A DNA stretch of 64,000 nucleotides from Rufibacter sp. LB8 (GCF_014876185.1 NZ_JADALJ010000002.1:62001-126000); one strand, 5' to 3'; numbered from the stretch's first letter, positions 1 to 9,052 are shown. Numbers and translations: made by a program. Notes: generated by a model from the sequence alone, not told the origin.

Positions 1-1
1 C

Positions 2-274
2 TGTGACCATTGTTATGATGCCTGCCTGCAGGAGGAGCATGTGAAAATGATGGCCCGCTGTATCCGTCTTGACCGTGACTGTGCAGAAATATGCAAGCTT
101 ACCGCCAGTGCGCTTGCACGAAACTCAGAGACAGCAAAAGTTTTGTTGCAGGCCTGTGCCGAAATATGCCGAGAATGTGGGATTGAGTGCGCTAGCCATA
201 AAGAAATGCAACACTGCCTACAGTGTGCTGAGGCCTGTAAAGCTTGTGAAGAGGCCTGCCGTAGTGCATTCTAA
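2..274 (+). CDS. Cys-rich four-helix-bundle copper protein (DUF326), 5' partial
   Basis: The reading frame is open from the left edge and ends at TAA 272-274, so only the last ~90 residues are present. Cysteines recur in helical spacings (CDHC, CAEIC, CRECGIEC, HCLQC, CKAC, CEEAC). This is the pattern of DUF326/Csp-type proteins, which store Cu(I) inside a four-helix bundle; that role is family knowledge. The complete paralogue at 1624-1959 aligns without gaps from residue 20 onward, showing the missing part is only the first ~20 residues. An internal ATG at 41 is not the true start because conserved Cys codons lie upstream. The two copies are also alike at DNA level, pointing to a local duplication. 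Confidence 0.85.
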   Translation, partial: CDHCYDACLQEEHVKMMARCIRLDRDCAEICKLTASALARNSETAKVLLQACAEICRECGIECASHKEMQHCLQCAEACKACEEACRSAF

Positions 275-285
275 AAACAGGAGGA

Positions 286-343
286 CATAGTAAGGGTTGA
301 AATCTCGAGCAGTGTTGCCTGCGGGGCTTCAACCCTTACTATG
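286..343. terminator. Perfect 16-bp inverted repeat, probable bidirectional terminator
   Basis: CATAGTAAGGGTTGAA (286-301) is repeated as its exact reverse complement at 328-343, with a 26-nt spacer. It lies 11 bp after the stop of the DUF326 gene and before the convergent DUF305 gene, the place expected for a shared terminator. The following ATTTTGTTTC is only weakly T-rich, so a terminator role is inference. The long perfect arms and large loop would also suit a mobile palindromic element. Confidence 0.5.
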
Positions 344-404
344 ATTTTGTTTCAACGTATTCTTTGTCCTAATCAACTAAATTAAAAGGCTTTTGGCTGC
401 AAGA

Positions 405-1079
405 CTACTGTTGATGCTCCAGCAACCAGTCGTCTAACTTCTGCTTCTCCCTCTGTTGCTCGTCTATAATCTTCTGGGCCATCGCCTTGATTTCCGCTGA
501 TTTCGCTTGTGGCATATAAGCCTTGGCCATGTCAATTCCGCTTTGGTGGTGCATGCTCATGAGCGAGGCGAAGTGATGGTCTATGCCTCCCTTCATGTCG
601 TGGTTCATCTTCGCCATCATGTCTTTCATGGGGGCCATCATCTGCATTGTTTTAGAGGTGTCTCCTTTAGCGCTTTTCTGGGCGTCGGCGAACCGCTCCA
701 ACCTGTCCATTTCATCCTGTTGCGTCTGCAAGGTCTTCTTCGCCATATCCACCAGCATGGTGTCCTGCCCACTGTCCGCTTCTTCCTTGGCCATGTCAAG
801 TGCGCCATTATGGTGGGTCGCCATCAATAGGGCAAAGTCACGGTCTGGATCTCCCGTCAATTTTATTTTTTGCATATCGTTCATGTTGTCATGCATGAGG
901 TCCATCATCTTGTTATTGGATCCGGAGGCTGACATGTCATGCCCAGAACCAGCGTGTTCCTCTGTTTGGTCAGCGGAAGTAGATTCGGATTTTTCAGAGT
1001 TTCCGCTACAGGCAGAAAAAACTAGGGACACACCAATGGCTAAAACTGTCCACTTACTAGTCAATTGTTTGATTTTCAT
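405..1079 (-). CDS. DUF305 lipoprotein
   Basis: Predicted 224-residue lipoprotein. The start was placed at the ATG at 1077-1079 because a lipoprotein signal (VLAIGVSLVFSAC, Cys about residue 24) begins there; a longer in-frame reading would add 28 residues with no export signal. Two DUF305 halves follow a His/Met/Ser-rich linker: DFALLMATHHNGALDMAKEE and SLMSMHHQSGIDMAKAYM, each with the paired-His HH(N/Q)xxxxMA signature. DUF305 proteins are ferritin-like helical bundles often found with copper-resistance genes; metal binding through the HH pairs is inferred. It is convergent with the DUF326 gene and is a paralogue of 2313-2972 and of the relic near 8320-8412. Confidence 0.85.
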   Translation of the reverse strand: MKIKQLTSKWTVLAIGVSLVFSACSGNSEKSESTSADQTEEHAGSGHDMSASGSNNKMMDLMHDNMNDMQKIKLTGDPDRDFALLMATHHNGALDMAKEEADSGQDTMLVDMAKKTLQTQQDEMDRLERFADAQKSAKGDTSKTMQMMAPMKDMMAKMNHDMKGGIDHHFASLMSMHHQSGIDMAKAYMPQAKSAEIKAMAQKIIDEQQREKQKLDDWLLEHQQ

Positions 1080-1623
1080 AGCTGTATAAGTATAAGATAA
1101 ATTATTTTGTAGTTGATGCAAGGAGAAAGAGCCCTTTATCTGTAAGCGTATTTTAACCAACATTTTCAGGCTAATTTCCGAGAATTAATCTAAAAACAAA
1201 AGCCTTAAGTATAGAACATTACCCTTCTCAGACAATAGAAAATTATAGTAAATAGGCTAAGAACTATTAGAATTATTAATCACCTATAAATATAATTATA
1301 AGCCTTTTATACGGCTGGAAAATCGAGGAGTTCAATAAGTAATAGATTATAGCGTAAAGTAGTATATATGCATCGTAATACCCTTTTATAAGCCTTATGC
1401 GGAATAGTGAGTATATAATTTATATAAAATTATCATTCGGGTTAGCATCATTGTACAACATTTTCTGTAATTATATAATTATGCACCAGATTTTTATTAG
1501 CGTTTGGATGGATTGTCTCTCTTAGCTACAGAATATCATCAATTATATCAAGGATTGTATAAAACTTACAAGTTGCAATAGAGTAAACAGTAGCTGTAAA
1601 CATTTACCTAAATCTTATACTAT
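1080..1623. other. AT-rich intergenic region, no gene seen
   Basis: About 540 bases, strongly AT-rich, between the DUF305 gene (minus) and the second DUF326 gene (plus). It should hold the divergent promoters of both. No open reading frame, repeat or recognised motif was found. Confidence 0.6.
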
Positions 1624-1959
1624 ATGCATACCTCTCAAAACCAGAATATCATCCAAGCGCTGATCGAATGCGCTGCGGCCTGTGACCATTGCTTTGATGC
1701 CTGCCTTCAGGAACAGGATGTGAAAATGATGGAAGCCTGTATTCGGCTGGACCGTGACTGTGCTGATATCTGCCGGCTGGCGGCCAGTGCATTAACCAGG
1801 AATTCTCCGGCTTCCCAGGCGCTCCTTAGGGCCTGTGCCGAAATCTGTAAAGCTTGCGGGGATGAGTGCGAGAAGCATGGACACATGCAACACTGTCAGG
1901 AGTGCGCAGCGTCCTGCCGCCGTTGTGAGGAGGCTTGCCGATCTGCTGTACAATCTTAG
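1624..1959 (+). CDS. Cys-rich four-helix-bundle copper protein (DUF326)
   Basis: A 111-residue protein with 16 cysteines at residues 16, 20, 23, 27, 39, 46, 50, 71, 75, 78, 82, 91, 94, 98, 101 and 105. The CxxxC/CxxC spacing places the thiols on the inner faces of amphipathic helices, as in Csp copper-storage proteins (DUF326). No signal peptide or membrane segment is visible, so a cytosolic location is inferred. It is followed 36 bp later by a DUF6122 membrane protein and then a DUF305 lipoprotein, which may form one transcript. It is the intact paralogue of the truncated gene at the left edge. Confidence 0.88.
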   Translation: MHTSQNQNIIQALIECAAACDHCFDACLQEQDVKMMEACIRLDRDCADICRLAASALTRNSPASQALLRACAEICKACGDECEKHGHMQHCQECAASCRRCEEACRSAVQS

Positions 1960-1995
1960 GTTCAGTACACTTCATACCTATTCCCCTAAAAGATT

Positions 1996-2286
1996 TTGCT
2001 GCATCTGCTCTTGCATATAATTGTGCCAGGTTTGGTTGCCTGGCTTTTTTTTAGAAAAAACTGGGTAAGAGTGAGTTTAATATTGGTGGCTACTTACCTA
2101 GTCGATTTAGACCACCTGTTGGCCACCCCCATGTATGACCCGGATAGGTGCGGTATCGGTTTCCATCCTTTGCATTCTTATTGGGCCATTGGCCTGTATG
2201 TCCTTTTATTGTTCCCTAACCGTACAAGAATCATAGCCCTGGGTCTATTGATTCACATGGCGCTTGATTATTTAGATTGCTTTTAG
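1996..2286 (+). CDS. DUF6122-family small membrane protein
   Basis: A 96-residue protein with three to four hydrophobic segments. Conserved motifs are LVDLDHLLATPMYDPDRCGI and FHPLHSYWAIGLYVLLLF, then a C-terminal HMALDYLDCF. The LDHLLA, PxRCxxxxHPLHS and H(M)xxDxxDC motifs identify DUF6122, a family of unknown function with conserved Asp, His and Cys residues that could bind a metal (inference). It lies between a DUF326 and a DUF305 gene. A second DUF6122 domain occurs at the C-terminus of the protein at 30593-31381. Confidence 0.8.
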   Translation: MLHLLLHIIVPGLVAWLFFRKNWVRVSLILVATYLVDLDHLLATPMYDPDRCGIGFHPLHSYWAIGLYVLLLFPNRTRIIALGLLIHMALDYLDCF

Positions 2287-2312
2287 TCGTTTTAACTTAA
2301 AACCTGCTTACC

Positions 2313-2972
2313 ATGAAAAAAAATGCACTACCCCCCAGGCCTTTTTCCTTTAAGAAATCTAATCTAATGAAAATATTAGCAGTAGGTCTCCTGTTTTCTT
2401 TAGGTGCCTGCAGCGATGACGAGGACGGCTTTGAGACCCAGCCCCACGACCAGAACAAAATGATGGGCATCATGCATGATATGATGGATGATATGGAAAT
2501 GATGCAGATGAACGGAGACCCTGACGTCGTCTTCGCCCAAATGATGATCATGCATCACCAGGGAGCCATCGACATGGCCAATGAGGAACTAAGCAGCGGG
2601 GATGATGCGGCTATTAAAGCCATAGCTACGAAAGTGAAAACCGACCAGCAAAAGGAGATCCAAGAATTGCAAGCTTTTATCAGCTCATATCAGCCTGATC
2701 AGGCGACCAGCAACATGTTCAACATGGAACTGATGGAGTCGATGGAGAAATCAGGCCGCCAGAGTGACCTACAGGTATTAACCGGGGACACGGATCAGGA
2801 TTTTGCCCAGCTTATGATAGTGCACCACCAATCGGCGATTGAGAATGCCCGCGCCGTACAAGAGCACGGCACAAGCACTATGATCAAGGAAATGGCTCAC
2901 AGGATGATTAACGCCCAAATGGCGGAAATCGAAGAGCTTCAGGAATGGCTGTTGGCAAACAAGGAATATTAG
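2313..2972 (+). CDS. DUF305 lipoprotein with two DUF305 repeats
   Basis: A 219-residue protein read from the first ATG; an internal ATG at 2367 gives a cleaner lipoprotein signal (MKILAVGLLFSLGAC) and may be the real start. After a Met/Asp-rich linker (KMMGIMHDMMDDMEMMQM) there are two DUF305 units: VFAQMMIMHHQGAIDMANEE and FAQLMIVHHQSAIENARAV, each opening with GDxDxxFA. The HH pair and Met-rich stretch are plausible copper ligands in the periplasm; this is inference from family and context. It lies 26 bp after the DUF6122 gene and belongs to the DUF326-DUF6122-DUF305 group. Confidence 0.85.
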   Translation: MKKNALPPRPFSFKKSNLMKILAVGLLFSLGACSDDEDGFETQPHDQNKMMGIMHDMMDDMEMMQMNGDPDVVFAQMMIMHHQGAIDMANEELSSGDDAAIKAIATKVKTDQQKEIQELQAFISSYQPDQATSNMFNMELMESMEKSGRQSDLQVLTGDTDQDFAQLMIVHHQSAIENARAVQEHGTSTMIKEMAHRMINAQMAEIEELQEWLLANKEY

Positions 2973-3012
2973 TCTATAATTGAAGATCAAATTATTTTTT
3001 CCATGTTGGTAA

Positions 3013-3035
3013 GGCACCTCCCACTGGGGGGTGTC
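3013..3035 (+). terminator. Possible terminator hairpin after DUF305 gene
   Basis: GGCACCTCCC and GGGGGTGTC can pair (with G-T wobbles) around a short loop about 40 bp after the DUF305 stop codon. There is no T-run, so this is only a weak call. Confidence 0.3.
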
Positions 3036-3635
3036 ATATTCGCACCTAATCAATAAGTAATCCTGAAGTAGCTAAGCTTGCTTGCAACTTATTGCGTTTG
3101 GTATAAACTTCTAAGGCTTTCTTACCTGCGGAAAGTTTCTATGCAACTTGGGAAACCAATAAATCCTTTCAGGATCTTAATTCTAACAATCATTCAAACT
3201 CCCTGAAATTCGTATTGCAGTTCGTATTGCAGTTAATGTGTCCGTAACATGATATAAAGCAATCCGACAGAGTGTAGGATAAGCATGAAGCTGCCAAGCC
3301 ACACCGAACCCATAAATATGTTGGAGGGTCTAGGCCAAAGATTACTATAAATACACTGTAAGTGCTCCATTTTCTCAACTTCTCTGTTGGCGCATGATCC
3401 TGGGCAACCTTTTAAAAAAGAGGTACTTGGTGATAGCTAATGTGAGTAGCTTTAAATAGGGGCAAGTACAAATACAGGGCTTGACATTGGAAGCTGATCT
3501 TATATTTTTCTGAAAAGTGAACCTCCTAGAGCAACTGCAAGACAATGTATTTTAACCTTCAGATCAGTAAGGCTATTATACAATACGGCTTTTATTTTTA
3601 TATAAAGTGAGTTTGGCTTAAGCAAATAGCAAAAC
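3036..3635. other. Intergenic region with a 12-bp tandem duplication
   Basis: No convincing gene is present. TTCGTATTGCAG occurs twice in direct tandem at 3209-3220 and 3221-3232. The remainder is AT-rich and presumably carries the promoter for the DUF2231/multicopper oxidase pair at its right end. Confidence 0.5.
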
Positions 3636-4802
3636 ATGTTCTCAGATTTTCCTAACCTGCATCCCCTGGTTGTGCATTTCCCCATTGTGTTGATCCTGCT
3701 GGGCGCGGGCCTACAGGCATTAATGGTCTTCAAAGACTGGCAACAGGTGCGTTGGGGTACTCTGGTTATCATGGGAGGAGGTTTCGCCGGCGCTCTGGCG
3801 GCCAGCACCATCTTCCATGCCATGCCAACAGGTTTGTCCGCTCAGGCAACGGTGGTCTTCAACGAGCACGAAACATATTCCAGTTATACCCTTTGGCTCT
3901 CAGGCATCACCTTCCTGCTCCGGGGTATTAGTGAGTTCTTCAAGATTTACCGTCGCCCCTATGAAATACTGGTACTGGTTTTCGCCTTGGCAGCCGCTGT
4001 GGTTTTATCCCTGGCCGGCCACCGGGGAGCACAATTGGTTTATGTGGAGGGGGTAGGGCCTAAGGGGAACTTACTAATGAAAGGCGGCCATCACGGTGGT
4101 GAGGAAATGGAAAATATGGAACCGGGTGAAGGGAAGCAGGATTCAAGTCACACCGGAATGGAAGGCGACGATCACTCTCAGGGCGGAAATTCTGAAACTG
4201 GCATCGATAATATGCCTAGTATGGATATGCCTGAAGGAGATAATGCCAATACAAAGCCCGGCACGGGACAGGAGACCAATTCCGGTAACAGGAATATGGA
4301 TCAAGGTACTGATATGAAAAATATGGCTGGAATGGATCATGCCACGGGCAGCCAAGGGAAGCAAACCATGGGGAATATGCCCAGCATGTCTGGCTCTAAA
4401 AAAGAGAATGCCGCAAAGGGGAAGAACATGGCCGGCATGGACCATAGCACCATGCCTGGCATGAGCACCCAGCCAAAAAAGAAAGACCCTTCAACCCAAA
4501 TGAAGAATACACCTTCCATGGACCATGCCAATATGCCGGGCATGGACCTGAACAATAAAACTTCTACTAATTCTAAGTCTATGCAAAATATGCCTAGAAT
4601 GAACCGAAAAGCCACTGCGCCTGGTACGCCCAAAACGGATAATATGCCAGACCATGCAGGAATGGATATGGGGAATACGCAGAATAAAGGTGAAATGAAA
4701 GACATGTCCAATATGGGTATGCCAAGCCTTATGGACAAGTTCAAGTTCAAGGACAACAACCCTGCCCGCCAAACCTCCAAGAAAAACCAAGCCCCGCAAT
4801 GA
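3636..4802 (+). CDS. DUF2231 membrane protein with long Met/His-rich copper-binding tail
   Basis: A 388-residue protein. Residues 1-140 form a DUF2231 domain with about four membrane segments, opening with LHPLVVHFPIVLILLGAGL. Residues 150-388 are low-complexity, with many repeats of the type NMAGMDH, MPGM, NMPSM and DHAGMDMG. Such Met/His repeats bind Cu(I)/Cu(II) in PcoA/CopA/CopB-type proteins, so the tail is probably a periplasmic copper sponge (inference). The stop overlaps the start of the multicopper oxidase by four bases (ATGA at 4799-4802), so the two are very likely translationally coupled. Similar MxGMDM repeats in the oxidase suggest the two proteins share copper. Confidence 0.85.
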   Translation: MFSDFPNLHPLVVHFPIVLILLGAGLQALMVFKDWQQVRWGTLVIMGGGFAGALAASTIFHAMPTGLSAQATVVFNEHETYSSYTLWLSGITFLLRGISEFFKIYRRPYEILVLVFALAAAVVLSLAGHRGAQLVYVEGVGPKGNLLMKGGHHGGEEMENMEPGEGKQDSSHTGMEGDDHSQGGNSETGIDNMPSMDMPEGDNANTKPGTGQETNSGNRNMDQGTDMKNMAGMDHATGSQGKQTMGNMPSMSGSKKENAAKGKNMAGMDHSTMPGMSTQPKKKDPSTQMKNTPSMDHANMPGMDLNNKTSTNSKSMQNMPRMNRKATAPGTPKTDNMPDHAGMDMGNTQNKGEMKDMSNMGMPSLMDKFKFKDNNPARQTSKKNQAPQ

Positions 4803-7150
4803 AGCAGTTATTCATAATAGCCTTTCTGTTTTTAACTTTCCAGGCGCTGGGGCAATCCCACCAACAGCAGTCAGTGCCCAAAGACAAAGATGCCAACCTA
4901 ACCAACGCGACGCCTCCTGAAAAGGAACAATTGGGAAGGGTAGTCAGCCCCCGCACCACGTACGTTGGTAAGCGCGTAGAATATGATCTGTATATAGATG
5001 ATCGGCAGGTAAACTTTACCGGTAAAACCCGCATGGCCATCGCCATCAATGGCCAGATTCCGGCGCCCACCCTTACCTTCAATGAAGGTGATACCGCCAT
5101 TGTAAGGGTGCATAATCAGATGGATATGGAAACCTCCGTGCACTGGCATGGTATTCTTCTGCCCAACGAGGAAGACGGAGTGCCCTACCTGAACACGGCC
5201 CCCATTCTGCCGGGCAAAACGCACACCTTTACATTTCCCTTGATCCAGAGCGGAACCTACTGGTACCACTCCCACACCATGGTGCAGGAGCAGGTAGGCC
5301 TGTACGGCTCCATAGTTATCCAACCCAAGGAGATTGAATACAACATGAAAGAGTACGTGTTGGTGCTCTCTGACTGGACAGATATAAACCCAGATGAGGT
5401 ATTGCGTTACCTTAAACGGGCCGGCGAATGGTTCGCGGTGCAGAAAGGGGCCACCCAAAGCTACGGGGAGGCCATTGCCGCCGGCTACTTCAAAGACAAG
5501 GTAAGGCAGGAGTGGGGCCGGATGCCCGCCATGGACGTGACGGACGTTTACTACAACAAATTCCTGCTGAACGGGCAGGAGAAGAGCTACTTTAAAGATG
5601 CCAAGCCTGGCGAGGTTGTCAGACTGCGCATCATAAACGGAAGTGCCTCCTCTTATTTTCAGTTACAGTATGCAGGCGGGCCTATGCAGGTCATATCCGC
5701 CGATGGGATTAATGTAGAGCCCTTCCCGGTCAATAAACTGGAAATTGCCACCGCTGAAACATACGATGTGCTAATTACGGTGCCGCAAATGGGGGCTGCT
5801 GAGCTTCGGGCCACCTCCTCAGACATTACAGGGTTCACTTCCGGTTATTTCGGGAACGGTGATGTCATGAAGGCCCCTGACCTGCCCAGGCTAAACTATT
5901 TCCAGATGATGCGCGAGATGGGCAGCATGGAGAACATGAGCGGCATGGATATGGGGGGCGCCGGTATGGTAGAGCAAGGGAACGGCATGAATGGGAAGAC
6001 GGACGGCCAGATGAAAGGAATGGATATGCAGCATGGCACCATGCCAGCCGTTACTGCTCCCTCGCCTAAGGACCGCCCTGTGAACATGCAGGAAAAGAAC
6101 GGCAAAAGCATAGGCACCATGCAAGATATGGGCGGCATGCCAGGCATGGATATGGGCGGCATGGGGGGTGACTTCAACTACAACCAGCTGCGGGCCCTTA
6201 ACCCTACTACCTTGGACTCGACCAACCAATGGCGGGAGATTAAGCTCACCCTCACCGGGAACATGTTGCGCTACGTCTGGTCCTTTGACAATAAACCACT
6301 TTCTAAGGCGGATAAAATCCCAATCCGAAAGGGCGAAAACGTGCGCATGGTTTTCCAGAACCAAACCATGATGCGTCATCCGTTGCATCTGCACGGGCAC
6401 TTCTTCCGCCTAGTGAATGCCCAGGGTGAGTACTCGCCCCTGAAGCATACCTTTGATGTTCAGTCAATGGGCACCGTAACAATTGAGTTTGAGGCGAATG
6501 AGGAGCAGGACTGGTTTTTTCACTGCCATATCCTCTACCACATGATGGCGGGTATGGCCCGCATTATCAGCTACGAGGGCAGCCCGCAGAACGAGTTTGC
6601 CAAAAATGATTACAAGACGCTCAAGAAAGAGGATAACGTTCTGTACCCTTGGTTTGATTTGTCAGTACACTCCCAAGGGGTATATTTGGAAGGCACTGTC
6701 TCTAACAATTACAATGCGCTGGAGTTTGAGGGGCGGGTCAACTATAAAGGCGATTTTGAAACCGAGACTCACCTGCTCCGCTATCTGGATAACCGCCAGT
6801 TCCTTGCCGCTTTCGTCGGGTTTGATTACCGCAATAATAGAAACTTAATTCCGGAGGGGGAGACGGAGAAGAACACTAAAAACAAGAGGGAGCAATTAGA
6901 GGTGGGTGCATATTATATGCTGCCCATGCTGGTGCGGGCAGAATTCCGCACGGACCTCACAGGACAACTGCGGCTACAATTGGAGAGAAGGGATTTGCCG
7001 CTCAGCAACAACTTTTTCATGGATTTGAGGGCTAATACTGAAAAAGAATACAGTGTGGGCTTCCGCTACATGGTGAGCAAATACATCTCGCTAAGCACCA
7101 ACTATGACAGCGACTATAAGTGGGGGGCCGGTTTCACCCTGCACTATTGA
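4799..7150 (+). CDS. Multicopper oxidase (CopA/PcoA-like) with extra C-terminal domain
   Basis: A 783-residue secreted multicopper oxidase (signal peptide to about residue 18, ending QALGQS). Copper ligand motifs are all present: HWHG (about 115-118), YWYHSHT (about 155-160), HPLHLHGH (527-534) and HCHILYHMMAGM (about 574-585) with the T1 Cys and axial Met. A Met-rich insert (about residues 375-460, repeats like MGGMPGMDMGGM) precedes the third cupredoxin domain, as in cuprous oxidases. Residues about 620-783 are not part of the oxidase fold: alternating aromatic strands ending GFTLHY resemble an outer-membrane barrel or CopB-like segment. Likely role: oxidise periplasmic Cu(I) to Cu(II). Coupled to the upstream DUF2231 gene. 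Confidence 0.9.
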   Translation: MKQLFIIAFLFLTFQALGQSHQQQSVPKDKDANLTNATPPEKEQLGRVVSPRTTYVGKRVEYDLYIDDRQVNFTGKTRMAIAINGQIPAPTLTFNEGDTAIVRVHNQMDMETSVHWHGILLPNEEDGVPYLNTAPILPGKTHTFTFPLIQSGTYWYHSHTMVQEQVGLYGSIVIQPKEIEYNMKEYVLVLSDWTDINPDEVLRYLKRAGEWFAVQKGATQSYGEAIAAGYFKDKVRQEWGRMPAMDVTDVYYNKFLLNGQEKSYFKDAKPGEVVRLRIINGSASSYFQLQYAGGPMQVISADGINVEPFPVNKLEIATAETYDVLITVPQMGAAELRATSSDITGFTSGYFGNGDVMKAPDLPRLNYFQMMREMGSMENMSGMDMGGAGMVEQGNGMNGKTDGQMKGMDMQHGTMPAVTAPSPKDRPVNMQEKNGKSIGTMQDMGGMPGMDMGGMGGDFNYNQLRALNPTTLDSTNQWREIKLTLTGNMLRYVWSFDNKPLSKADKIPIRKGENVRMVFQNQTMMRHPLHLHGHFFRLVNAQGEYSPLKHTFDVQSMGTVTIEFEANEEQDWFFHCHILYHMMAGMARIISYEGSPQNEFAKNDYKTLKKEDNVLYPWFDLSVHSQGVYLEGTVSNNYNALEFEGRVNYKGDFETETHLLRYLDNRQFLAAFVGFDYRNNRNLIPEGETEKNTKNKREQLEVGAYYMLPMLVRAEFRTDLTGQLRLQLERRDLPLSNNFFMDLRANTEKEYSVGFRYMVSKYISLSTNYDSDYKWGAGFTLHY

Positions 7151-7311
7151 CTCTTTCTGGCATCCCTGCTAGTCATGTACTGTAAATAATCAGAGATAAA
7201 ATCCATATAAATTGTAATTTGCCTTTAATGAAGGTTCAGATGAGAAAAAAACACAGCCTAGGCTATTGTTTCATTCTCTGACCAAACAAATTAATCCCTA
7301 AAACCAATAAA

Positions 7312-7782
7312 ATGAAATCGAATTTTTACCGCATCGTATTCGTGTTTTTCCTGTTTGCCTCTGGTAACCCACTGTTCGCTCAGTCAACGGACAGCCGTGA
7401 GGCTGAAGAGGTGAAGAAAGTATTGCGTGCCTACAAGGAAGCTGTGGAGGCACTGGACGGCACAAAGGCTACGGCTCTTTTTGCCGCTAACTCCCAAGTA
7501 TATGAATCCGGAGGGGTGGAAGGCACCTATGCTCATTATCTGGAACACCATTTGGGACCAGAGTTCAAAGCATTCAAATCATTCAAATACAGTGACTACA
7601 AGCCAGAGGTAACAGTAGACGGGAACTATGCCTTCGCGACTGAGACTTATGTCTATACCCTTGTTCTGGCAAAGGACGGGAGCACCATCAAGAAGAAAGG
7701 GGTTGCTACCTCCACCCTCAAAAAAGTGAATGGTAAATGGCAGATACTTATTACCCACAGTTCTTCCCGTAATACCAAATAA
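7312..7782 (+). CDS. Secreted NTF2-like/DUF4440 protein
   Basis: A 156-residue protein with a signal peptide (FVFFLFASGNPLFAQS, cleavage about residue 24). The mature part, EEVKKVLRAYKEAVEALDGTKATALFA through VNGKWQILITHSSSR, has the strand-helix order and the closing GKWQI..HSS strand of SnoaL/DUF4440 NTF2-like folds. These bind small ligands or act as enzymes, and no specific substrate can be read from the sequence. It lies 160 bp after the multicopper oxidase and may be a copper-island accessory gene, but its own leader region argues for separate expression. Confidence 0.75.
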   Translation: MKSNFYRIVFVFFLFASGNPLFAQSTDSREAEEVKKVLRAYKEAVEALDGTKATALFAANSQVYESGGVEGTYAHYLEHHLGPEFKAFKSFKYSDYKPEVTVDGNYAFATETYVYTLVLAKDGSTIKKKGVATSTLKKVNGKWQILITHSSSRNTK

Positions 7783-9052
7783 GAGAACTTTAAGGCGCCT
7801 ACTTAATTAGAAAGCGGAAAGTCGTTTATCGGACAGCGTACAGACTTAAGCAGTGATTTTCAAAGTTCCTTGTTGCGGGTATATTTTATAAAGACATTAA
7901 CAAGGTGAAGGATGGCTTATAAAGGATCCTCCGCCCCAGTATATCTGGCTTCATTGGCATCAGATTGAATTGATGCCGTGATGGTCCCTTCACCTATATC
8001 GTTCAATACAACTGTGTTTAATTTAATTAAAGCTGGCATAGGAACGACCAGTATTTTTATACTTCTATGAGAGTGGCATGGTACCAACTCTTTATAAACA
8101 CTGCTTACTTTGATCATAGATCAATAGGCACTTGTAACAACACTCCGTAACTTATTGATTTACGATTTCTTGTTAGTATCTGGCTTAAAGCCACCCCTTA
8201 TGTGCGCATCAGCTTCAAAGAAAGGGCATGTCTCGTATGGCGTACTGGTTTGGCTACCCACAACCTTATGCAGTATGTCATGTTCTTTCTCTTGAGCTGA
8301 TTATGGCATCCTTTTCTTATCCACTAGCATAATTTGTGCCCGGTGTCAGTTCTTCCTGAGCCATGGAAAGGTCTCCATTGTGTTGTATAGCCATTATCAG
8401 GGCATACTTTTGTTATACCCTTTTTCATTTTCCTACTCGTATGTCCGGCATATTCTCACCATGAGGATCATCATTTTACTACAGAAACTGCCAGTAGTCG
8501 AAACATGCTGAAGTAGTCTTCTGTTATTGGTCAGTTTCTTCCGCTAACGTGTTCATGGCAAAATGCTCTAACAAGTGGTAGGACTGCATAACCATTTGCC
8601 CAGTTAAGTTGAGCTTTTATTGTCCATAGGTCAAGGCCGTTTCATCTAGGATGAATTTCGACTATATCTTATAAATAGAAATTCCTTAAGTGAAGTCGTT
8701 GTATAAAAAACCGGTGATAGGGCATTTGACAAAAAAAATAAACAGGTAATTAATTTTTAAATAAGCGGGGTTTGAAATAAACCTCTACCTAGATGTCATA
8801 TTTAAGAATTAATCAGAATCGCATCGCTATAATGTCAACTATATAATATATCAATTTATCACCATTAATAAGAAGCTCAAGTTTATATCATATATTAAAT
8901 TGATGAAGGTCATTTTTGAAACTTTCCAGGTAGCTTATCTTTACAACAGTTAATAAAAGGCTTCCCCGACTCATCCGAAAAAACGATAGGGTAGTTTTAA
9001 TCAAAAGAAAGCAACCCTATTTACGCGAGCCATCCCTTTTAAATGGAAAATT
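7783..9052. other. 1.27-kb region of decayed sequence
   Basis: No intact gene is present. The minus strand contains a recognisable DUF305 relic (see 8320-8412) and, further downstream, a 66-residue open stretch at 7917-8117 (minus) that I do not recognise and that may be further debris. The part from about 8650 to 9050 is AT-rich and should contain the promoter of the RND gene that starts at 9053. Confidence 0.55.
8320..8412 (-). pseudogene. DUF305 gene relic
   Basis: Translating the minus strand gives 31 codons reading QKYALIMAIQHNGDLSMAQE and on to GTNYASG. This matches the first DUF305 unit of the gene at 405-1079 (DFALLMATHHNGALDMAKEE), including the (H/Q)HNG and MAxEE positions. Stop codons lie on both sides (TAA at 8317-8319, and TGA and TAA codons just upstream), and the flanking text still reads like a Met/His linker (DDPHGENMPDI). 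It is therefore a dead third DUF305 copy. The extent of the original gene cannot be set precisely. Confidence 0.65.

Noticed and set aside
507..1089. Two plus-strand frames opposite the DUF305 gene (507-830 and 583-1089)
   Set aside because: They are antisense shadows of a clear DUF305 coding gene with no family match of their own.
3190..3378. 62-residue minus-strand frame in the 3-kb gap
   Set aside because: No family match, overlaps a tandem repeat, and no ribosome-binding site was seen.
7917..8117. 66-residue minus-strand frame with signal-free protein-like text
   Set aside because: Not recognised and lies in decayed sequence; kept only as possible debris.
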